Source: an uncultured Pelagibacteraceae bacterium (GTDB taxonomy: Bacteria > Pseudomonadota > Alphaproteobacteria > Pelagibacterales > Pelagibacteraceae). Taken from it: 64,000 nt of DNA. Positions within the stretch are counted from its first letter, which is position 1. The number at the start of each line of letters is the position of its first letter. The DNA is taken from the NCBI GenBank assembly GCA_902629215.1, contig CACOQC010000001.1, positions 1-64,000 on the forward strand, in the 5' to 3' direction. The position numbers and the translations under genes are program-made. The notes under the pieces are model-generated. The model did not search any database. It saw only the letters and a list, made by a program, of their open reading frames with translations, and was not told where the DNA came from. Of this stretch, positions 60,979-64,000 are shown piece after piece.

Positions 60979-63528
60979 ATGATGGATAGATATAACTTCA
61001 ATATAATCGAAAAAAAATGGCAAGATATTTGGGATAAAAACCAAAGTTTCAAAACGATTGCGGATAAAAATAAAAAAAAATTTTATGTATTAGAAATGTT
61101 TCCCTATCCTTCTGGTAAGATACATATGGGACACGTTAGAAACTATACTATTGGTGATGTGCTTGCTAGATATAAATCGATGCAAGGTTTTAATGTTTTG
61201 CATCCAATGGGGTGGGATGCTTTTGGTATGCCTGCCGAAAATGCTGCAAGAGAAAATAAATTAGATCCAAAAAAATGGACAAATTCAAACATCACTACTA
61301 TGAAAAACCAATTAAAAAGGCTTGGTTTATCAATTGATTGGGATAGAGAAATTTCAACTTGCTCTGAAGATTATTATAAACATCAGCAGATATTCTTTCT
61401 TGAGTTACTAGATAAAAAATTGATTTATAGGAAAGAAAATTACGTAAATTGGGATCCAGTGGATGAAACAGTTCTTGCAAACGAACAAGTAATAGATGGA
61501 AAGGGTTGGCGTTCTGGTGCTGCTGTAGAGAGAAAAAAATTAAGTCAATGGTTCTTTAATATTTCAAAATTTTCTCAAGATCTTTTGGATGGTTTAGATG
61601 GTTTAAATAGTTGGCCCAATAAAGTAAAAACTATGCAAAAAAATTGGATAGGTAAATCTTTTGGGTGTGAAATCGAATTTAAAGTTGAAGGTGAGTTGCC
61701 AGTTAAGAAAATAAAGTGTTTTACAACAAGACCTGATACTCTTTTTGGATTTTCTTTTTTAGCACTATCTATAGATCATGAAATATCAAACTTTTACAAA
61801 GATCATAAAGAGTTTATAAATTTTAAAGAAGAGTGCTCTAAAACAGGCACTACAGAAGAAGCTTTAGCTGTTGGAGAAAAAATAGGTTTTAAAACAAACC
61901 TTAAAGCAATAAATCCGCTTAATCCATCTCAAAAAGTGCCTGTATATTTTGCCAACTTTGTACTCATGGATTATGGCTTTGGCGCAGTATTTGGATGTCC
62001 AGCTCATGATCAAAGAGATTTTGACTTTGCAAAAAAATATAATTTAGAAATTAAAACTGTTGTTAGACCCAATGAAAAAGATAAAAATTTTAAAGTTGAA
62101 AATGAAGCTTATTCAGGCCCAGGTGTAATAATAAATTCTGAATTTCTAAATGGTTTTGAAGCACCAAATAATTCGGTTATTGAGACTATAAAAATTCTTG
62201 AAAAAAGAAAATTGGGAAAAAAACAAATTAACTATAGATTAAAAGATTGGGGCGTCTCACGACAAAGATATTGGGGTTGTCCAATACCAATTATATATGA
62301 TCAAGATGGAAAAGTTCACCCAGTTCCTAAATCAATGTTGCCAGTAAAACTTCCTGAGAATATTGATCTGAATGTGAAAGGCAACCCTCTTGATAGTATT
62401 GAAAACTGGAAACACATTGAAATTGATGGAAAAAAATATACTAGAGAGACAGATACTTTAGATACATTTGTGTGTTCTTCTTGGTATTATTTAAGATTTT
62501 GTTCTCCTAATGAAAAAAATTATGGTTTTAACAAAACAGATATAGATTATTGGATGCCAGTTGATCAATACATTGGTGGTGTTGAACATGCAATATTGCA
62601 TTTATTATATTCTCGTTTTTTTATGAGAGCTTTAAATTTTGAAAATAAAAATTTTGACATCAAAGAACCATTTAAAAGCTTATTTACTCAAGGAATGGTT
62701 TGTCATGAAACATTTAAGGATGAAAAGAATAATTGGCTTAATCCAGATGAAGTATTTTCCGAAGATGGAAAAAATTTCCTTACAATTCAAGGAAAAAATC
62801 AAGTTAAAGTTGGTCCATCAGAGTCGATGTCAAAATCAAAAAAGAATACAATCGATCCTGAAAAAATGATTAATAATTATGGTGCTGACTCAGTAAGATT
62901 ATTTATAATGTCAGATAGCCCGCCAGAAAAGGATGTTCAATGGTCAACGGAAGGTATGGAAGGATCATTTAAATTTATACAAAAATTATGGTCCCTAAAT
63001 AAAAAATTTACAGATAAAATTAACAAGAATGAAAAAGGGATTAACAATGATACAATTATTAAATACGTTAACTCTTTAATCAATAAGATTACCAATAATC
63101 TAGAAAACTTTAGGTATAATGTAATTATTGCAAATTTTTATGAAATGTATAATTTTTTAAATAAAGAGTTAGAAAAACCTGTAAGTAAAAAAGTTCTGGT
63201 AGATAATTATTATATTATCTTAAAATTATTAAATCCCTTTGTCCCTCATTTTGCTTCAGAATGTTTGGAAAAATTTTCGAAATTTAAAAAAGACAATAAT
63301 GAATGGCCTAAGGCTAATGAAAAACTTTTAGCGGAAGAAAAAGTAAAAATTGTTGTTCAAATAAATGGGAAAAAGCGTGAAATTTTAGAAACAACAAAAG
63401 ATATAAGTGAAAATGAAATTCTAGATATGATAAATAGTAATGATAAATTAAAAAACTACTTATACAAAAAGGAATTAATAAAAAAAATATTTGTGCCTAA
63501 CAAAATAATTAACTTAATTATCAAATGA
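60979..63528 (+). CDS. leuS: Leucyl-tRNA synthetase
   Basis: [51 protein letters not shown]. Confidence 0.98.
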   Translation: MMDRYNFNIIEKKWQDIWDKNQSFKTIADKNKKKFYVLEMFPYPSGKIHMGHVRNYTIGDVLARYKSMQGFNVLHPMGWDAFGMPAENAARENKLDPKKWTNSNITTMKNQLKRLGLSIDWDREISTCSEDYYKHQQIFFLELLDKKLIYRKENYVNWDPVDETVLANEQVIDGKGWRSGAAVERKKLSQWFFNISKFSQDLLDGLDGLNSWPNKVKTMQKNWIGKSFGCEIEFKVEGELPVKKIKCFTTRPDTLFGFSFLALSIDHEISNFYKDHKEFINFKEECSKTGTTEEALAVGEKIGFKTNLKAINPLNPSQKVPVYFANFVLMDYGFGAVFGCPAHDQRDFDFAKKYNLEIKTVVRPNEKDKNFKVENEAYSGPGVIINSEFLNGFEAPNNSVIETIKILEKRKLGKKQINYRLKDWGVSRQRYWGCPIPIIYDQDGKVHPVPKSMLPVKLPENIDLNVKGNPLDSIENWKHIEIDGKKYTRETDTLDTFVCSSWYYLRFCSPNEKNYGFNKTDIDYWMPVDQYIGGVEHAILHLLYSRFFMRALNFENKNFDIKEPFKSLFTQGMVCHETFKDEKNNWLNPDEVFSEDGKNFLTIQGKNQVKVGPSESMSKSKKNTIDPEKMINNYGADSVRLFIMSDSPPEKDVQWSTEGMEGSFKFIQKLWSLNKKFTDKINKNEKGINNDTIIKYVNSLINKITNNLENFRYNVIIANFYEMYNFLNKELEKPVSKKVLVDNYYIILKLLNPFVPHFASECLEKFSKFKKDNNEWPKANEKLLAEEKVKIVVQINGKKREILETTKDISENEILDMINSNDKLKNYLYKKELIKKIFVPNKIINLIIK

Positions 63529-63989
63529 AAATATTTAAAATAATTTTAATAACTTTATTTTTTTTTCAAACAAATTGTGGATATAAAATAGTTAATAACA
63601 TTGATAATTTTAAATTTACAATTATTGACTACAAATTAACTGGTGAAAAAAGAATAAATAACCTTTTAGATAAAAATTTTAGAAGATTTGAAGATAATAT
63701 TTCACAATCAATATCAAGTTTTATTGTACATGCAAACAGTTCAATAAATAGATCCATTACTTCAAAAAATAGTTCAGGTGAAGCTTTAAGTTATGATCTA
63801 AAAATAACGATTGTAATGGAAGTTTATGAAAATAATAATTTATTAGATAAAACTTCATTTGATGAAAGCACTAGCTACGATAATTTAAATAGTAAATTTG
63901 AATTAAAACAGTATGAAAATATTTTAATACAAGATTTAACAAATGAAATGATATTCAAAATAAATAATAAATTAAACTCAGTAAAATGA
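63525..63989 (+). CDS. lptE: LPS-assembly lipoprotein LptE-like
   Basis: Lipobox [22 protein letters not shown]; position directly after leuS is typical. Confidence 0.8.
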   Translation: MKIFKIILITLFFFQTNCGYKIVNNIDNFKFTIIDYKLTGEKRINNLLDKNFRRFEDNISQSISSFIVHANSSINRSITSKNSSGEALSYDLKITIVMEVYENNNLLDKTSFDESTSYDNLNSKFELKQYENILIQDLTNEMIFKINNKLNSVK

Positions 63990-64000
63990 TCTCGAAATCA
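63986..64000 (+). CDS. Start of a downstream gene, by position probably DNA polymerase III delta subunit (partial)
   Basis: ATGA overlap with lptE; only MISKS is visible; identity inferred from leuS-lptE-holA order. Confidence 0.35.

Noticed and set aside
1-64000. CRISPR arrays, IS elements, prophage, restriction or toxin-antitoxin systems
   Set aside because: No regularly spaced direct repeats, transposase, integrase, Cas or phage-like proteins seen; the HNH protein at 3232-3801 is a common chromosomal family without defence-gene neighbours.

Overview
The window looks like one contiguous, streamlined, very AT-rich alphaproteobacterial chromosome segment. Gene content, tiny intergenic gaps and protein composition suggest the SAR11/Pelagibacterales group; this is inferred from reading, with no database search. 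It is almost entirely coding. It holds a near-origin type cluster (rpsT-dnaA-dnaN, mutM, ubiE-ubiB-coaBC-dut), an Irr/rubrerythrin/Fe-S/DUF3501 cluster, fabA-fabB-fabI, a reduced nusA-infB-rbfA-rpsO-pnp translation cluster, miaB-phoH-ybeY-lnt-metK, grpE-dnaK-dnaJ-dapB-nth, two convergent TPR-sulfotransferase genes, a major porin, and leuS-lptE-holA(partial). One tRNA-Leu(CAA) is present. I saw no CRISPR arrays, IS elements or prophage. The best leads for a second look are: (1) a compact cluster of rubredoxin-less rubrerythrin, an unannotated 32-aa membrane ORF, a CCG-domain Fe-S protein and DUF3501, with a near-identical 17-bp ICE-like motif upstream of both the rubrerythrin and the Irr-like regulator; (2) an unannotated 35-aa ArfA-like ribosome-rescue ORF with a TTG start overlapping the stop of a degenerate response regulator; (3) several extreme head-to-head overlaps (a shared ATGCAT start palindrome, tsaB/deacetylase); and (4) an acyl-CoA synthetase whose start codon lies 4 nt after a tRNA 3' end.
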